DNA of 64,000 bases from Craterostigma plantagineum (GCA_027422505.1 JAPQWV010001375.1:28840-92839); one strand, 5' to 3'. Positions 11,447 to 22,667 are shown, counted from the stretch's first letter. Numbers and translations: made by a program. Notes: a model not told the origin generated them from the letters alone.

Positions 11447-11842
11447 CCCCCGCAAGTGAAGCGTATGATTAAGGTTGACGTGAAGCTTGGACTGAGACAT
11501 CTCGAACAGCGGACGAGATAAGCTCTTCGTAAATATGTCAGCAAGCTGTAGAGAGATGGTACAAAGCTAGTATGTAAACGACCATTCTCAACAAGCTCGC
11601 GCACAAAATGACAATCAATATCTATGTGCTTGGCCCGTTTGTGAGATATCGGATTCTGCGTAAGGAAAAGAGCACTCTTGTTATCACTGAGGAGAGTAGG
11701 AGGTACTGACGGAAGAGCATGGAGGTCTCGAAGCAAGTTGCAAACCCACATAAGTTCAGCCGCAGTGTTGGCAAGTGCCCTGTATTCGGATTCACAACTG
11801 GATCGGGAGAGAATGATGCGAACAGTTGACGCTTTTACCACA
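11410..11842 (-). pseudogene. Copia-A RNase H remnant
   Basis: The frame begins VKASTVRIILS, the normal continuation of FSPV on the other side of the nested element. It is then fused straight to RNase H at SRSSCESEYRALANTAAEL, continuing to AKHIDIDCHFVRELVENG. The YVDD-containing reverse transcriptase is deleted. A frameshift follows FVPS near the C-terminus. Confidence 0.88.
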
Positions 11843-11847
11843 GGACT

Positions 11848-12381
11848 TGTTGAGCTTCAGACTGAATTCTAATCTTTTCTGTATCAAAGATTAATCGTGG
11901 ATCGTCTTCTTGCTTGTTACTTGAGTGTTGAACGTTTTACTGTGTTAGAAAACTTCAGAAAACTAAACAATGAAGAAGACAGAGATTACGTGGTTCGATC
12001 GTTTTGATCTACGTCCACGGCGGCCAAGAAATCTTTATTGATGTGAGGTGAATCTGTTACAATCGATCTATCACAGTTACAAAGAACAACAGAGCTTTTC
12101 CTATGATAGAATAGTCGACTCAACGAAGAAGATGATGACTGTGCTGTTAGCTTGTTTCCCCTCAGCTTTTAATCTCGCATTCACGCTTCTTTAACCGTCC
12201 AACGAGTTAAGCTTCTTCTGAAAACGTTCTTGCCAACAGCAGCTTTATAAGTGGTGTCTTTCCAGCAATTTATTCACAACTGCTTCGACGACTTCTCAGA
12301 CTTGAACCATCTCAAGCTTTGCTTCATTCTTCTTGCTCAGATTGTTCAGCTACAACTCTTATATTTGAGTTTGCCCTCACA
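11848..12381 (-). repeat. 3' LTR of Copia-2
   Basis: 534 bp; two apparent differences from the 5' LTR (GTGTTAGAAA versus GTGTGAGAAA, and CAACAGCAGC versus CAACAACAGC). Confidence 0.95.
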
Positions 12382-12440
12382 ATTCTCCACCTCAAAATCA
12401 AATTATTTCCTTCTCCTTCTTGGCCGCCCTCCCTTTGTAC

Positions 12441-15400
12441 TCAAGGAAGGTTTCGACAACCAATCAGCCTCAAACACAACTCAAACTTGGTGCTTGAAAG
12501 AGGCTTGGTTATCATATCAGCAGGATTTGATTCAGTGCTGATTTTCTTGACTTGCACAGCTCCCTTTTCGATCACGTCTCGAATAAAATGAAATTTAACA
12601 TCGACGTGCTTCGTTCGCTCGTGGTAGACACTATTCTTGGACAGCTGAATTGCTCCTTGGTTGTCACAGAAAACATCCCCGTAAGCTTGAGTCATGCCCA
12701 GCTCATTCATTAATCCTCTCAGCCACAAAGCCTCCTTAACAGCTTCAGTAAGAGCAATATATTCGGCCTCTGTTGAAGATAATGCCACGAGCTTCTGTAG
12801 GCTGGCTTTCCAACTAATAGCAGTCCCATATGAGGTGAATACATAGCCGGTCAGAGATTTCCTAGAGTCCAAACAGCCGGCGAAATCTGAGTCCACAAAA
12901 CCACTCACTTGACCACTGATAGTTTCTGTTTTCTGATATTCAAAGACCAGCCCTCTGTTTAGAGTTCCTTTTATATATCTTAACACCCATTTCAGCGTTG
13001 TCCAATGATCTTTCCTGGGATTTGACATGAATCTGCTAACCAAACTTAGAGCATACGAGAGGTCAGGCCGTGTGCACACCATCGCATACATGATAGAACC
13101 TATCACGTTCGCATAAGGTATAAGCTTCATATACTCGGCTTCTTCATGGGTCATTTCTTCACTTCTGTTACTTAACTTGAAGTGTGAGGCTATTGGGGTC
13201 ACAGCCTTCTTGGCTTCACTCATATCGAACCTTTTAAGTACTCCTTCCAGATAGCTTCTTTGAGATAAACACAGCACTCTCTTGCTCCTGTTTCGAGTTA
13301 TTTCAATGCCAAGAATTTTCCTAGCTGATCCCATGTCTTTCATCTCGAATTGTGCTTTGAGAGCATTCTTTAGTTCCTGTATCTGTTTCATATCTTGACA
13401 GGCAATAAGCATGTCATCTACGTAAAGCAACAGATACATTAAACATCCATTCGAGCAAAGTTTAAAGTAGACACAAGCATCATATTTGCTTCTTATAAAC
13501 CTGTTTTCTGTCATGAACTTATCGAACCTTTTGTTCCATTTCCGGGGTGACTGCTTCAAGCCATATAAAGACTTCCTCAAAAGACACACCTTGTCCTTGT
13601 CCTCGGCTCTTATGTACCCCTCTGGTTGGCTCATATAGATCACTTCTTCGAGCTCACCATAAAGAAACGCTGTTTTTACATCAAGTTGCTCTAGGTGCAT
13701 ATCAAGTTGGTTTGCCAAAGAGAGAACCAGCCGTATTGATCGATGCTTCACAACCGGCGCAAAAATCTCATTGTAATCTATACCTTCTTTTTGTGTGAAA
13801 CCCCTGGCCACTAACCTTGCCTTGAATCTTACTGAATTTTCATTCCCAGATTCACCTTTTTTCTTGAAAATCCATTTACAGCTCACTACTTTGTGATTCT
13901 TTGGTCTTTCAACTAGTTTCCATGTCTTATTCTCTTGTAATGAGTTCATCTCTTCGTCCATAGCTTTCCTCCACTTGCTTCTTTCATTTCCTTCTATGGC
14001 TTCATGGTATGAATTTGGTTCACCATCATCTGGACTCTCAGCTGCAATGAAAGCATATGCGATTAAATCAGCATAGCCAAATCGAGTAGGAGGTCTGATC
14101 TCCCTTCTTGCTCGATCCCTAACAAGGTTGTAATCCTCTTGATTTTCCTCAGAGCTTTGTTCCTCCTCGACTTCACCTGGTAGGCTGGATATTTCATCAT
14201 TTATTTCAGCATTTTCGTCACCATATGCAGCTGGTTGCTCCACCTCAAATTCTACAGAATTATCATTTTCTGAATTTCTGTTGTTAGAGCTGTTTCTTGC
14301 TTGTGTTTTGCAGGCCATATCTTTCTCATTAAAGACTACATCCCTGCTAATTATGCACTTTCCCATACCAGGCTCTATGCACCACAATTTGTATCCCTTC
14401 ACTCCTTCGGGATAACCAATGAAAACACACTTGACAGCTCGAGCATCAAGTTTATCTTTCTTTGAGTGAGCATAAGCTGTGCAACCGAAAACTCTGAGAT
14501 GTTGCAAGCTAGGTGGATGTCCAGACCAGACTTCTTCAGGTGTCTTGAGTTTAATGGCTGTAGAGGGGCTCCTGTTTATTAAATATTCTGAAGTTACAAC
14601 AGCCTCAGCCCAGAATTTCTTCGACAAACCAGCTGAAATCATCATGCACCTTGTTCTTTCTAAAATGATTCTGTTGTATCTTTCTGCCAACCCGTTCTGT
14701 TGAGGAGTGTAAGGTACAGTTCTGTGTCTAGCCAGCCCTTCTTTCTTACAAAATTCATTAAACTCATTTGAGCAAAATTCAAGACCATTGTCGGTTCGAA
14801 GTTTCTTTACCTTCCTACCAGTTTCTGTTTCAACCAGCAATTTCCAGGTTTTAAACTTGTTTAGTGCCTCATCTTTCGTCTTCAAGATCATCACCCATAC
14901 CTTCCTTGAGTGATCATCGATTATAGACATGAAATACCTTCCCCCCGACAATGATTCTGCCCTTGAAGGTCCCCACAAGTCTGCATGAATATAATCAAGA
15001 ATTCCATCTGCAATCAGTCTTCCTGAACCAAACTTCACTCTGTGACTTTTTCCAAGAGTGCAGTTTTCACAGAAATCCAACCCTTTTATCTTGTCACCTC
15101 CTAGCAACCCTTGCTTAGACAACTCTATAAGTCCTTTCTCACTTACATGAGCAAGTCTTTCGTGCCATAGTGACGCTTTATCTTCACTTCTCACGGCACT
15201 TACAAAACCAGCAGCAGTAGAACCTTGCAAGAAATAAATTCCATTCTTTCTTGTTCCCCTCATAATTGTTCTTGACCCTTTGCTTACTCGGAGTTGTCCT
15301 GCCTCCACCTTGATAGTATATCCACTTTCATCAAACATTCCTACTGAAATCAGGTTTCGCTTCAGGCCTGGAACATATCGAACTTCTTTCAAGATTTCTG

Positions 15401-16400
15401 TACAGCCATCATGCAATTTTAGCACGACTTCACCTATACCTTGCACATCAAGAGAATTGTCATTTCCTAACAATACAGAGCCTCCATCCATCATTCTCAA
15501 CCCCTGAAACCAGTCTCGATTATTGCTCATGTGAAAAGAGCACCCCGAGTCCAAGATCCATGATGTCTCAGAGGCCTTATTTCCCACAGCTAGCACTTCA
15601 GCTGAATCATATCCGTCCAGCGTTACAGATGCTTCTGCTGCAGCCTTGTTTGAACCTTTGACCTCCTTCGATCTGTTGGGACACGTTCTCTTGATGTGCC
15701 CTTCTTCGTGACAATGATAACATTTTATCACTTTACTTCTCGATCTTGATCTCCCAAACTTCTTGCCCTTCTTGAACTCTCTCTTTTCTGATCTACCTCT
15801 CACATGCAAGCCTTCAGCCACAGTAGATTTAGACTCAATCTTGTTGTTCAGTACCTTAGAGCATATCGCTGTTTGAACGTCGTCGAGCGTTACCGCATCC
15901 CTGCCATATAGCAGTGATTCTCTAAATGTAGAATAACTCTTTGGTAAAGAACAGAGAAGAAGCAGTGCCTGGTCTTCATCATCAAGCTTGACTCCTACGT
16001 TTTCAAGATCGAGCACCAGCTTGTTGAACGTGTCCATCTGCTCTTCGATCGATCTCTCATCGATCATCCTAAAGGAATACAACGATTGTTTAAGATACAA
16101 CCTATTTGCTAGGGATTTCGTCATATAGAGCTTCTCAAGTTTCTCCCACAGCTCCTTAGCGTTCTTCTCCTTCGAAACCTTTCTCAGCACCATATCACCT
16201 AAATTCAGAATTATGGCGCTGTGAGCCTTTTGCACAAGCGATTTCCTTAGCGTATCAGCCATTGCTGATGGCAGAGTTTCTTCACCGTCCAAGGCGTCGA
16301 TCAATCCTTGGTGTACGAGCAGAGCTCTCATCTTGACTTGCCATAATCCGAAATCATTCAACCCCGTGAATTTATCGATATCAAACTTAGCCGAACTCAT
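12441..16400 (-). CDS. Copia-2 Gag-Pol polyprotein
   Basis: One open frame of 1319 codons from the ATG at 16400 (MSSAKFDIDKFTG). An in-frame GTG lies nine codons upstream. Domains in order: gag with DFGLWQVKMRALL and the CCHC knuckle CYHCHEEGHIKRTC (~res 230); protease with [11 protein letters not shown] (~285); pre-integrase HERLAHVSEKGL; integrase with [21 protein letters not shown] and GLAERYNR (D, D, E present, ~420-600); reverse transcriptase from WIFKKKGESG through DVKTAFLYGELEE to [12 protein letters not shown]; RNase H with FVDSDFAGC, SSTEAEYIAL and ERTKHVDVKFHFIRD. All catalytic motifs are present and no frameshift is seen. It belongs to the Tork-like group, judged by the CHEEGHIKRTCPNR knuckle and the VDSDFAGCLDSRKS block. 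Confidence 0.96.
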   Translation of the reverse strand: MSSAKFDIDKFTGLNDFGLWQVKMRALLVHQGLIDALDGEETLPSAMADTLRKSLVQKAHSAIILNLGDMVLRKVSKEKNAKELWEKLEKLYMTKSLANRLYLKQSLYSFRMIDERSIEEQMDTFNKLVLDLENVGVKLDDEDQALLLLCSLPKSYSTFRESLLYGRDAVTLDDVQTAICSKVLNNKIESKSTVAEGLHVRGRSEKREFKKGKKFGRSRSRSKVIKCYHCHEEGHIKRTCPNRSKEVKGSNKAAAEASVTLDGYDSAEVLAVGNKASETSWILDSGCSFHMSNNRDWFQGLRMMDGGSVLLGNDNSLDVQGIGEVVLKLHDGCTEILKEVRYVPGLKRNLISVGMFDESGYTIKVEAGQLRVSKGSRTIMRGTRKNGIYFLQGSTAAGFVSAVRSEDKASLWHERLAHVSEKGLIELSKQGLLGGDKIKGLDFCENCTLGKSHRVKFGSGRLIADGILDYIHADLWGPSRAESLSGGRYFMSIIDDHSRKVWVMILKTKDEALNKFKTWKLLVETETGRKVKKLRTDNGLEFCSNEFNEFCKKEGLARHRTVPYTPQQNGLAERYNRIILERTRCMMISAGLSKKFWAEAVVTSEYLINRSPSTAIKLKTPEEVWSGHPPSLQHLRVFGCTAYAHSKKDKLDARAVKCVFIGYPEGVKGYKLWCIEPGMGKCIISRDVVFNEKDMACKTQARNSSNNRNSENDNSVEFEVEQPAAYGDENAEINDEISSLPGEVEEEQSSEENQEDYNLVRDRARREIRPPTRFGYADLIAYAFIAAESPDDGEPNSYHEAIEGNERSKWRKAMDEEMNSLQENKTWKLVERPKNHKVVSCKWIFKKKGESGNENSVRFKARLVARGFTQKEGIDYNEIFAPVVKHRSIRLVLSLANQLDMHLEQLDVKTAFLYGELEEVIYMSQPEGYIRAEDKDKVCLLRKSLYGLKQSPRKWNKRFDKFMTENRFIRSKYDACVYFKLCSNGCLMYLLLYVDDMLIACQDMKQIQELKNALKAQFEMKDMGSARKILGIEITRNRSKRVLCLSQRSYLEGVLKRFDMSEAKKAVTPIASHFKLSNRSEEMTHEEAEYMKLIPYANVIGSIMYAMVCTRPDLSYALSLVSRFMSNPRKDHWTTLKWVLRYIKGTLNRGLVFEYQKTETISGQVSGFVDSDFAGCLDSRKSLTGYVFTSYGTAISWKASLQKLVALSSTEAEYIALTEAVKEALWLRGLMNELGMTQAYGDVFCDNQGAIQLSKNSVYHERTKHVDVKFHFIRDVIEKGAVQVKKISTESNPADMITKPLSSTKFELCLRLIGCRNLP

Positions 16401-16436
16401 CGTTCCGTGTCTTGATTCCGCGCTCACCGCACCAAT

Positions 16437-16970
16437 TGTTGAGCTTCAGACTGAATTCTAATCTTTTCTGTATCAAAGATTAATCGTGGATCGTCTTCTT
16501 GCTTGTTACTTGAGTGTTGAACGTTTTACTGTGTGAGAAAACTTCAGAAAACTAAACAATGAAGAAGACAGAGATTACGTGGTTCGATCGTTTTGATCTA
16601 CGTCCACGGCGGCCAAGAAATCTTTATTGATGTGAGGTGAATCTGTTACAATCGATCTATCACAGTTACAAAGAACAACAGAGCTTTTCCTATGATAGAA
16701 TAGTCGACTCAACGAAGAAGATGATGACTGTGCTGTTAGCTTGTTTCCCCTCAGCTTTTAATCTCGCATTCACGCTTCTTTAACCGTCCAACGAGTTAAG
16801 CTTCTTCTGAAAACGTTCTTGCCAACAACAGCTTTATAAGTGGTGTCTTTCCAGCAATTTATTCACAACTGCTTCGACGACTTCTCAGACTTGAACCATC
16901 TCAAGCTTTGCTTCATTCTTCTTGCTCAGATTGTTCAGCTACAACTCTTATATTTGAGTTTGCCCTCACA
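16437..16970 (-). repeat. 5' LTR of Copia-2
   Basis: 534 bp; followed (minus strand) almost at once by the gag-pol start, only ~36 bp away. Confidence 0.95.
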
Positions 16971-18529
16971 GGACTGAACGTATGTGTGAAGTCAAAACCA
17001 GGAAGCTGGCTGAAACCCTGAGCAACAAGACGAGCTTTATAGCGGTCAATGGATCCGTCAGCAAGAAACTTGGTCCTATACACCCATTTTGATCCGACGA
17101 TATTTGTATCAGGGGGTCTAGGAACAAGTTCCCAAGTGCCATTGCTGCGTAAGGCTTCCATTTCTTCATTCATGGCATGGACCCATTCAGGACTTTTAAT
17201 AGCTGATTTGATACCGCGTGGTTCAGAGACAGCAGTGAGCGCATTATAGAGGGTTGTAGACTGGACAAGTGCCAAGTCAGCTGGATAGCGGGGCTTGAAG
17301 ATACCCGACTGAGCACGAGTACGCATGGGATGCATGCGAGCTGGTGGAGAAGGATCACTGATAGACGGAATCGCTGGAGAACAGGGAGGCGGTTCGTCTG
17401 GTGCATCTGCTGCTGTGTCAATCAGAGGATTAGGCTGGGGGGAAGGAACCTCAGATGAGCAAAATCGACATGGCTGACCTGTCGAGCTAGGAGACTGCAT
17501 AGGAGTTTCCGTAGATGGTGTGGCCGCAGGAGTAACGGGAGCAGTGTCCAGAAATTCAGAGATATCCAAGCGAAAAGCTGACTGAGATGATCTTGCAGCA
17601 CTGAACGACATACAAGTTTCATCAAATCTGGCATGACGAGTTATGTTTACTCTTGAAGAGGTTGTTTCAAGGCACCTATAGCCATTGTGGACTGTACTGT
17701 AGCCTATGAAGACACATGGTAAGCTGCGCGGCTCGAATTTGTTCTTCGTATAATCACGAAGACAAGGGTACACCCGACAACCGAAGACATGAAATGATTC
17801 ATAAGCTGAAGGATGCCCAAAGACAATTTCAAATGGAGATTTATTGTTAAGGAGCACAGTCGGCAGACGATTAATAGTGTATACTGCTGTGCTGAAAGCT
17901 TCGACCCAAAAATGCACCGGCATAGACGAGTGAAAGAGCAAAGCGAGCCCCATTTCTGTAGTGTGTCTATGTTTTCGTTCAGCTCGGCCATTCTGAGCAG
18001 GCGTATAAGGGCAAGACATTGTATGATGAATGCTACTTCTATCAAAATGAGACTTGAGGCGATTGCTTGTGAACTCTGTTCCCCCATCACTTTGAAATCT
18101 CTTAATTTGTCGTGAAAATTGATTTTTGACAAATCGTTGAAAACGCAGGAAGACCTCGAAAAACTCAGATTTTGTGCGCATCGGATAAAACCAAGAAAAC
18201 CTGGAATAATCATCCACGAACACAACATAATATTGAAAACCAGATGCAGAGTGTACGGGTGCTGGACCCCACAAATCACAATGAATCAAGTCCAAAATTT
18301 GAGAGGCACGTCTGTCATTAATAGCAAAAGGCAATCTACTACTTTTAGCTAACTGACATGAGTTGCATTGGCTAGGAGATGGTAACAAAGACGTAACAGA
18401 AACAAGACCAAGTCTATGTAGTAAGGTAATAGTAGAAATTACCACATGACCAAGTCTAGAATGCCATAACTCATATGAACCATGCAACTTTTTGTTTCGA
18501 AGCACCGCCGAAAAGGCTTTTGCATGCAA
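16971..18529 (-). pseudogene. Copia-A integrase and start of reverse transcriptase
   Basis: The zinc-binding pre-integrase segment (LWHSRLGH...CNSCQLAKSSR) is followed by the integrase core with DLWGPAPV, FQSDGGTEF and GRAERKHRH, so the D, D and E positions are all present. A proline/serine-rich linker precedes the RT start (WELVPRPPDTNIVGSKWVY, YKARLVAQGFSQ). The frame is cut at FSPV by the Copia-2 target duplication. The frame is otherwise open over 500 codons. Confidence 0.92.
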
Positions 18530-18654
18530 GTCGAGAAGATAAAGGCCTCGATCACGGACGCCTGTTGCGAGAACCTGACATGTGTCCCGATTCTGAATTC
18601 AAAACTTAGAATCAGTGAAAAGAACTTCAACAGGATAATCACTTGTCAGCTTGC

Positions 18655-19701
18655 TTACGGACAGTAAATTCTTTGCAATACCAGGCACAACAAAAACATT
18701 GTGCAATTTAATAGAATCCGAAACAGATAATGTACCAGTGTGCGATATAAATTTGCACCATTACCCACTGTGACGTGATCAGTCCCGGAATAGGAAGAGG
18801 CCGAGTCAAGGTTGGAAGCATCAGAAGTCATGTGGGCTGAGGCCCCAGTGTTGAGATACCAATCGGACGGGCTTGGGTGAGAGATGGAACAGCCCGCTGA
18901 AAAGGCTTCCGCAAGATTCGCCGAGGAAGATGGACGACAAGAACGATCATACGTCTGATCAAAGCGCTTAGGGCAATCGAAAACGTCATGATCGGTTTCA
19001 CGACAGAATTGACAGCGGGGAGTATACTTGCGACGACCCCGACTGCCATGGCTGGTATTGCCCCGACCTCGGCCATGAGAGGAGCCACGCCCTCGGCTGT
19101 TTGAAGACGCGCGACCACGCCCTCGAGTGACATCAGTGAAAGCAGCCTGTGATGGAGACTCATCGAGAGATTTCTGGAAAAGCTCGTGGCTGTGTGCTCT
19201 AGCCAGTAAGGTCGAAAAATCTGGGAGAGGAATTTGAGCCATCTGGGCAGCGGTAAAACTCGAGAAGATCGAACCTAATCCCCTCAAAAACCAGTGTGAT
19301 TTATCGGATTCATCGATGGGCCGGCCGATCGCTGCGAGTTGATCACAGATGGACTTGAAGTTTTCGGACTCAGCCACCGTGAGAGAGCCGCGTTTCATAC
19401 TCAATAAATCATCTTTCAGACCGAGTTCACGTGCTTTGGAGTCGTGGCGATACGCCTGAGCGAGAGCATCCCAGACGTCCTTGGAGGTTTTACACCCAAT
19501 GATAACGGACATGGATTCTTCGGTTAGGGTGGAGACCAAGAGAAGTTTGAGGAGTTGATCTCGAGATTGCCACTTTGTGAATTCCGGGTTGGTTGTGGAG
19601 GAGCCGGCGACAATGATTTGGGCTGGCGGCGGAGCACAAGAGCCGTCAAGAAGGGCATGAATGCTTGGCTTGTGAGAAGTGGTTCGATCTGAGCATACCA
19701 C
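18655..19701 (-). pseudogene. Copia-A gag and protease
   Basis: UBN2-type gag with the motif FTKWQSRDQLLKLLLVSTL, an RGRGR-rich segment, one zinc knuckle (CQFCRETDHDVFDC) and a protease segment DWYLNTGASAHMT. The catalytic aspartate of the usual DTGA motif reads N here. The first codon of the open frame is GTG and the normal gag N-terminus is out of frame, so the protein is not intact. Confidence 0.85.
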
Positions 19702-19836
19702 AACAGATAATTGGATGAAGAGAGCTTAATTCATGGTGGAAAAAGGAAGGGTGGGAGTTTCAGGCTCTGCCATGGATGAACGGCGAGAAGGAAGGTTCCC
19801 CTAGGGTTTCAAGCCAGTTAGGCTGATACCATGTAA

Positions 19837-19979
19837 GATTGGTATTATTCCTTAACTGAATGAGATTACAACCATAGCATATATAGATACAAGAATAACA
19901 TATTCTAGGAAAACAAATAAATATAAAATTATAGAAGATATCCTAAGGATCACGATCTGTATCATTAATATCATTAATA
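19837..19979 (-). repeat. 5' LTR of Copia-A
   Basis: About 143 bp; flanked internally by the Met-tRNA primer site and externally by the target duplicate CATGA. Confidence 0.88.
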
Positions 19980-19984
19980 CATGA

Positions 19985-20160
19985 GCTGGGGAATTTCTTT
20001 TTTTTTTCTTGGTCTTTGCTGGGCTTGGGAGAATAGTCAAGTCAACTTCTGTAAAATTCCAATCTTCCCTGTTTATTAGATTGTTAGATTATTATTATTT
20101 TTTGTCTTTTTTTGTTTATGTTTTTGTCTTCATTTCAATATGTCATCGGTTATTAGATTA
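19985..20160 (-). other. Continuation of the second NLR 5' upstream region
   Basis: From GCTGGGGAATTTC onward the sequence matches 31555-31685 upstream of the NLR, including TTTGCTGGGCTTGGGAGAAT and the TTAGATTGTTAGATTATTAT run, with several substitutions. Similarity fades after about 20150. Together with 11178-11300 this is one NLR leader and promoter split by Copia-A. Confidence 0.85.
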
Positions 20161-21720
20161 TTATTCAATTAGAAAGTCAAGCTTAAGAACTCCAATATTA
20201 CATATGGTTAGAATACTACTACAGTATATCTGTCGGAGAAGGCCGGGCTGCGTCGAGTACCTCTTCGCAATCAACGGATAGATCGCTTCGGCAGCTGCAC
20301 GTAGGATTGACCAACGAGTGAATCATGTGGGATATGATCTGAATTCTCAATTGGAAAGTGTATAACGGGTACTACGAGGCCCAATAGATCATCTTGATAT
20401 TTACAAAAGGGTAACTGATCTCATGATCAGACTCGCTGTGAGGGGAGAATTGATGGGTCCAACAGCATGTGTTGGCTTTTCAACTGGAAAGACCATACGC
20501 ATTAATCTAGTGGGAAGCAAACTACCCTTTATGGTTTTGACAACCGAACCGGCTAGTCCGGCCGCAAGTCCCGTGAACTTGTCGGAATTCCAGTTCGGAT
20601 CACGTTCGGTTCGATTCATCTTTAATTTGGAAAAGTAAAAAGAAAAATTCTGAAAAAAATAAACTAAAAATAGAGAAGTAAAAATATATTTTTGAGTTAT
20701 AGTGGTTTACCTTTTAGAGTTACTTTTTCAAGGTTGTGGGTTCAACTCTTCACTAGTGCATATTATTGATTTTCTATTAAAGTAACTTTTGAACCTCATT
20801 TCAGAATTAATTTTTTATCTCCCAATTTTTTAATTAATTTTAACCCTCATTTTATAGATTAAAATTTTTACGCCCTATTTTACAATTACTTTTTAATCCC
20901 CAACACGTTTAATTTTATTGATTTAGTCATAAAAATAAATTTATATATATATAAGCACATATTTACTCCAAACCGGTTAAACCACAAATCACTAAAATTT
21001 CATGTCTCATTCAAAAAACCAGTTTTAAAACATGATACCCTTTTTTGTTGCTCAATTACGCCGGTAAGAGGCTTGCTCCGTTGCTCATTGAAAAATACAC
21101 GATCTGTTGAGTGGAGCAAGCGAGAGGGAGGAATGAAATGTATCCGGGTGGACATGAGTGAGAACGATCTAGTTTATTGAGATAGTTGAGAGTATGCACA
21201 GATATATTACTAGGACGGTTATGTGTTTAACACCAAAATGAAATTTGTACATCGTAGGATTTTCAATATAGTAAACTATGTCTCTCTATGAGTGTAGGCA
21301 GTATTTTGGTTGAATCATTGAAATCTCGTTTCTTCTCGGTATCATATGAGCTTTATTTATCCCGATAAAACTATTGCGAAGCCCAAATCAGTTTGAGCAA
21401 ATCTGTATTTTCAATATAGAAAGTACTGATTTGCTCAAACTGAGAAATAAGAAAAAAAAATCAGTATTTTCAATATAGTCTACTGTATCCTAGCAAATGA
21501 GTTTGAGCAAAGGCATCGATCGACCAACGCTTATGTAAGTTCGCTGAATATGACTTCATATCTTGTTGCGCCATGTATCCAAATTTTACTCAATTCTTCA
21601 ATCATCAAAAGGGTCTCTTATCTTCACTCGTATGTGAGGTTATTTTTCTAATGTAGCAAATTTTATTCTTATATGAGAACCATTATAATTCAGATTGCAG
21701 CCTCGCCAAGGAGAGAATAA
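20161..21720. other. Unassigned AT-rich DNA
   Basis: No coding sequence recognised. It contains short GC-rich islands (20450-20600) and phrases such as TTTTAACCCTCATTTTATAG that look like degraded transposon ends. I could not define boundaries. Confidence 0.4.
21389..21442. repeat. Short perfect inverted repeat (hairpin)
   Basis: CAGTTTGAGCAAATC at 21389-21403 is the exact reverse complement of GATTTGCTCAAACTG at 21428-21442, separated by 24 bp. The loop phrase ATTTTCAATATAG recurs near 21254 and 21468. Confidence 0.7.
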
Positions 21721-21729
21721 CATAAATAC

Positions 21730-22665
21730 ACCAATTTTAAAAACTGAACTACAAAACTAGTTAACTTTCTGATTAGCCTTACAAAACTAGTCAAATTTTT
21801 AGTTTTAACTATTTTTATGTTTCTTTCTAGACACAAAACTTAATAAAATTAAAGCTTTGCCACCAATCATTAATTTCAATTAGTGTAAAATTACTGAAAA
21901 TTAATCCTCGCCAGATAAAAATTAAAAGTAATATAAAGCTTTTTTTTATTAATCTTATTCTTAAATAATTAAAGGATGACTATCATGATCCTACAATGTA
22001 TGCAATATTTTGAATTGTGTTAAAATAAAACCTTTTCCGGATTTGTTCTATGTTTGATTCTCCCAAATAGGCTCCCGCGGGGCAGAGAGAGGGAAATATG
22101 TATCCCCGGGGAAACCCCCTCGTCCCGTTCCTCGATATATTTTAATATTTATATAGTATTTATTATATCAAATTTGTATTGTTAAATATAAATAATATTT
22201 AATATATTTTAAAATATTAACTGTAGCATATAATATATTCTGCCAAGAAAAATATATTCAACTATATATTATATTATATATATATTTTTAAAATATCTCC
22301 GAGGCGAGAATCCCCGCTGGAACGGGGCAGGGATCGCCCTGTTGACGTTCCTATTCCAAATCCCACGCACGCACAAACCCGTTTATAGAAAAAATAAAAG
22401 AAAATAAAAAATCAAGTAAGTTCCATCCATTGCAATAATGAAATAAAAATTCGACTAAGATTATCGGTTAATGAGGCAAATAAATTAGTTAATGCCGCGT
22501 TTTACTTGACGAGGTTAATAATATGATCATTATTAGTTTTTGTACTAATTGGAAATAATGATTGTTGGTTATTATAAAGTTGTGTGGTGAAAAACAGAAA
22601 TAAAAATATTTAAAACTAGAAACTTAACTAGTTTTTGAGACGTTATAAGAAAGTTAGCTAGTTTT
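21730..22665. mobile_element. Probable non-autonomous TIR DNA element
   Basis: The left end (ACAAAACTAGTTAACTTTCT and the following ~70 bp) reappears inverted at the right end (TAAGAAAGTTAGCTAGTTTT, preceded by AACTTAACTAGTTTTTGAG). This gives imperfect inverted termini of ~80 bp. The interior is non-coding and AT-rich with a GC-rich segment at 22070-22340. No target duplication could be fixed, so boundaries are approximate and family assignment (Mutator-like) is a guess. Confidence 0.5.
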
Positions 22666-22667
22666 AT

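Larger units (their letters stand above)
11848..16970 (-). mobile_element. Intact Ty1/copia LTR retrotransposon Copia-2, nested in Copia-A
   Basis: The 5123-bp element has 534-bp LTRs (11848-12381 and 16437-16970) beginning TGTTGAGC and ending CCTCACA in plus orientation. By eye they differ at two bases only. The target duplication GGACT is at 11843-11847 and 16971-16975, within Copia-A's RT start. One uninterrupted gag-pol frame fills the interior. The purine tract GAGGTGGAGAAT precedes the 3' (left) LTR. The primer-binding region after the 5' LTR starts ATTGGTGCGGTGAGC, not the usual TGGTATCAGAGC. By structure it is a candidate for an active element. Confidence 0.96.
11301..19979 (-). mobile_element. 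Ty1/copia element Copia-A, host of a nested copia insertion
   Basis: Short LTRs (11301-11446 and 19837-19979, ~145 bp) differ at a few positions and flank a minus-strand copia interior. A 5-bp target duplication CATGA occurs at 11296-11300 and 19980-19984; the uninterrupted NLR leader near 31550 has CATGA once. The primer site TGGTATCAG follows the right-hand LTR and a GCGGGGG purine tract precedes the left-hand one. Without the nested Copia-2 the element is ~3.55 kb. Most of the reverse transcriptase is missing, gag is damaged and the protease aspartate is changed, so it is not autonomous. It is older than Copia-2, which sits inside it. Confidence 0.92.

Noticed and set aside
12251..12591. 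Plus-strand frames over the Copia-2 LTR, and other antisense frames over copia coding regions
   Set aside because: They are shadows of the minus-strand gag-pol or LTR sequence and carry no motifs.
21389..21442. MicroRNA precursor
   Set aside because: The stem is only 15-17 bp, shorter than plant pre-miRNA requires, and nothing else supports it.
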